From assembly GCF_947503125.1 (NCBI RefSeq), contig NZ_CANNCR010000003.1, positions 124,001-188,000 of the forward strand: DNA of 64,000 bases, written 5' to 3'. Made by a program: the position numbers and the translations under genes. Under the pieces are notes generated by a model. It was not told where the DNA came from. It did no database searches and saw only the letters and a program-made list of their open reading frames with translations. Shown in pieces: positions 61,869-64,000 of the stretch (positions within the stretch are counted from its first letter, which is position 1; every line of letters starts with the position of its first letter). The stretch comes from an uncultured Metabacillus sp. (GTDB taxonomy: Bacteria > Bacillota > Bacilli > Bacillales > Bacillaceae).

Positions 61869-63230
61869 ATGTCTGGGGAAAATCAATTATTAGCAAAAAA
61901 AATACTTGAACAGCTTGGTGGAGCTGAAAACATTGCATCATATACACATTGCATGACCCGTCTTCGTGTAACGCCAGTTGACGGAACAAAGGTTAATAAA
62001 GAAGCACTCAAAAAGATAGATGGTGTGCTAGGACTTGTTGAACAGGAAACATTACAAATTATTTTAGGCCCAGGGAAGGTTGCGAAAGTGACAGAGGAGT
62101 TTGGCAAGTTGGTAGATGCTTCAGGAGGCATCGATTTAAAAGAGCGTGCCGCTCAGAAAAAATCAGAGCTAAAAGAAAAAAATGCGACACCATTTAAGCT
62201 TTTATTGCGGAAAATTGCGAGCATCTTTATCCCGCTTATCCCTGCTTTAGTAGCGTCTGGTTTAATCACTGGGATTACAAAGGCGATTGTTCAGGCGGGC
62301 TGGCTGCCGGCAGAATCACAAACGGCGATTATCTTGTCAACGATCGGAGGAGGCCTGTTTGCCTATCTCGGTATTTTAGTGGGGATCAATGCAGCGAAGG
62401 AATTTGGCGGTTCACCGGCGCTTGGAGGTTTAGCAGGTATCTTAATTATAAACCCTGCTGTTGCAGGCATCAGTCTTTTCGGTACAGAATTATTGCCTGG
62501 TCGCGGCGGTTTAATAGGGGTTTTATTTGCGGCGATCTTTATTGCTTTGGTAGAAAAGCGTGTTCGCAAGTTTGTACCACAGTCACTTGATATTATTCTT
62601 ACGCCAACAATAGCTTTACTCATTACTGGTATTTTAACTTATCTTGTCTTTATGCCAATTGGCGGAATAATTTCAGACGGATTAACAAAAGGCTTGCTGG
62701 CTGTCTTGGATATGGGCGGCATTGTCGCTGGATTTGTGTTAGGCGCAACCTTCCTGCCTCTTGTTGTTACTGGATTGCATCAAGGATTAACACCAGTTCA
62801 TTTGGAATTAATTAACTCAATCGGTGATGATCCATTGCTTCCGATTTTAGCAATGGGTGGTGCAGGTCAAGTTGGTGCAGCATTTGCTATTTATATGAAA
62901 ACGAAGAAAAAACGTTTGAAACGAGCAATTGGCGGTTCCCTTCCTTCTGGGATCCTTGGAATTGGCGAACCATTAATTTTCGGGGTAACGTTGCCGCTAG
63001 GTCGACCGTTTTTAACAGCATGCCTAGGAGCAGGAGTTGGCGGTGCATTTCAGGCCTACTTTAATGTAGCAACGGTTGCTGTAGGTGTTTCAGGAATACC
63101 ATTAACATTCTTAGTTCATGCCCAACAGATCGTCTTATATTTAATTGGCTTAGTTATTGCATATGCAGCAGGCTTTATCTTTACGTTCCTATTTGGATTT
63201 AATGATCGGATGGCTGGTGAATTTGAGTGA
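61869..63230 (+). CDS. murP: MurP, MurNAc-specific PTS EIIBC
   Basis: 453 residues from the ATG at 61869 (AAGGGGG upstream); the open frame back to 61773 has no ribosome site and spans the cre. The EIIB domain has the phospho-Cys at Cys28 (SYTHCMTRLRV), followed by a linker and an EIIC domain (about 115-450) with ten or so helices and the GIGEPLIFGVTLPLGRPF motif. There is no EIIA domain, so it borrows one from another PTS, as known for MurP. It imports and phosphorylates MurNAc or MurNAc-GlcNAc. Confidence 0.94.
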   Translation: MSGENQLLAKKILEQLGGAENIASYTHCMTRLRVTPVDGTKVNKEALKKIDGVLGLVEQETLQIILGPGKVAKVTEEFGKLVDASGGIDLKERAAQKKSELKEKNATPFKLLLRKIASIFIPLIPALVASGLITGITKAIVQAGWLPAESQTAIILSTIGGGLFAYLGILVGINAAKEFGGSPALGGLAGILIINPAVAGISLFGTELLPGRGGLIGVLFAAIFIALVEKRVRKFVPQSLDIILTPTIALLITGILTYLVFMPIGGIISDGLTKGLLAVLDMGGIVAGFVLGATFLPLVVTGLHQGLTPVHLELINSIGDDPLLPILAMGGAGQVGAAFAIYMKTKKKRLKRAIGGSLPSGILGIGEPLIFGVTLPLGRPFLTACLGAGVGGAFQAYFNVATVAVGVSGIPLTFLVHAQQIVLYLIGLVIAYAAGFIFTFLFGFNDRMAGEFE

Positions 63231-64000
63231 TCGGTATCTCGTTTTATTTAAATGATCCAAAAGCTGAACAACGGATAATAGAAGCGAGCAAGAAAGGTGT
63301 GAAGCGGGCATTTACCTCGCTTCACATTCCTGAAGAAACAGGTGATCTTGCTAAGAGAGCCAAAATACTTCTTGAAGTGGCAAGAGATTACGGGGTTGAT
63401 GTATATGCCGATGTATCGAAGAAAACACCTAAACACCTGGGAATTCAAGCATTAGAAGATTTATCGTCCCTTGGTGTTGTAGGATTGCGTCTTGATGATT
63501 TTTTTGAGGATGAAACCATTCTAAAGCTCTCAAAGCAATTTCGGCTTGCGATTAATGCAAGCATCATCCTTGAAAATGATCTGATTTCATTATTAGCAAA
63601 GGGGATCGATGCCGATCGATTAATTGCTTGGCATAACTTTTATCCCCGTCGTGAAACAGGGCTTGATGAAATGTTTTTTCAAAAGCAAACCGCTCTCTTC
63701 AATCGTTATAATATTCCAGTGTATGCGTATGTGCCTAGTCGAGGGGAGAAGCGGGGACCGCTGTTTGAGGGATTGCCTACTTTGGAACGCCATCGTTATC
63801 TAGATCCATTTGTTGCTGCAGTTGAGCTTTATCGTTGGGGCATTGCTGATGTGTATGTCGGCGATCCTGATCCTGGTGAAGGGCTGTTGGAACAATTGGT
63901 AAAATATGATCAGGACAAAGTGATTCCAATCCGGATTCAATCATCACGGCTTCAAGAAGGCGAGTATCGTCCTCGTCCTGACTTTGCAAGAGATGTACTT
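63227..64000 (+). CDS. mupG: MupG-like 6-phospho-N-acetylmuramidase (DUF871), cut by window end
   Basis: 258 residues are visible from a GTG that overlaps the murP stop (GTGA), with GGTGA upstream. The DUF871 barrel begins MIGISFYLNDPKAEQRIIEA and has FTSLHIPEE, WHNFYPRRETGLDEMFFQ and PVYAYVPSRGEKRGPLFEGL. In S. aureus MupG splits MurNAc6P-GlcNAc brought in by MurP, and its gene is grouped with murQ and murP as here. The C-terminal cyclophilin-like part lies beyond the window. Confidence 0.88.
   Translation, partial: MIGISFYLNDPKAEQRIIEASKKGVKRAFTSLHIPEETGDLAKRAKILLEVARDYGVDVYADVSKKTPKHLGIQALEDLSSLGVVGLRLDDFFEDETILKLSKQFRLAINASIILENDLISLLAKGIDADRLIAWHNFYPRRETGLDEMFFQKQTALFNRYNIPVYAYVPSRGEKRGPLFEGLPTLERHRYLDPFVAAVELYRWGIADVYVGDPDPGEGLLEQLVKYDQDKVIPIRIQSSRLQEGEYRPRPDFARDVL

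Noticed and set aside
1-64000. CRISPR array, tRNA or rRNA genes, prophage or insertion sequence
   Set aside because: No regularly spaced repeats beyond the short array at 1650, no RNA gene signatures and no transposase, integrase or phage structural genes in any frame.

Overview
The window looks like chromosomal DNA of a low-GC, spore-forming Bacillaceae member (a Bacillus, Neobacillus or close relative). The evidence is spore-coat genes (cotSA/cotS, tgl, a short spo0M), the Mistic gene mstX with yugO, ppaC, a fused secDF, B. subtilis-like dct, lut, rha and mur loci, strong AAGGAGG-type ribosome binding sites, many U-tailed terminators and CcpA-type cre sites. I see no tRNA, rRNA, CRISPR, IS element or prophage gene.

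Layout. 1-6.6 kb: spore coat glycosyltransferase and CotS, yugN/yugO/mstX, yugU, transglutaminase, small membrane proteins. 6.6-14.7 kb: MarR-MMPL exporter pair with a tandem-repeat operator, cold-shock gene with a long leader, YclJK-like two-component system, membrane-anchored PpiC/PrsA-like foldase. 14.7-18.9 kb: stand-alone trpB, HxlR regulator divergent from an aldo/keto reductase, PrmA-like methyltransferase. 19-27 kb: dctSR, dctB and dctP for C4-dicarboxylates, with an IclR-aldolase-DgoD galactonate operon between dctB and dctP. 27-32 kb: nitronate monooxygenase-like enzyme, ppaC, secDF. 32-36.7 kb: a c-di-AMP riboswitch before a twice-frameshifted kimA, then a lysine riboswitch before a permease with an in-frame stop at codon 9. 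36.7-45.4 kb: gltT, TauE/SafE protein, lytST-cstA (probable pyruvate uptake), then a minus-strand manganese riboswitch leading fbpB, a half-length spo0M and a YkvA-like gene. 45.8-58.9 kb: lutABC, the rhamnose genes (rhaEW, rhaR, an AraC regulator, rhaB, rhaA) and glcDF. 58.9-64 kb: a MurNAc operon (HAD phosphatase, murQ, murR, murP, mupG), cut by the window end.

The 45.8-58.9 kb block reads as one pathway. Rhamnose is isomerised (RhaA), phosphorylated (RhaB), cleaved and its lactaldehyde oxidised (RhaEW) to L-lactate, which LutABC turns into pyruvate; GlcDF would handle glycolate or lactate. A 13-base motif shared by the rhaEW and lutA promoters suggests joint control.

The most notable observations are the Mn riboswitch with a tandem set of mutually exclusive stems ahead of fbpB, the shared rha/lut operator, the tandem MurR palindromes, and two adjacent riboswitch-controlled transporter genes that both carry lesions.
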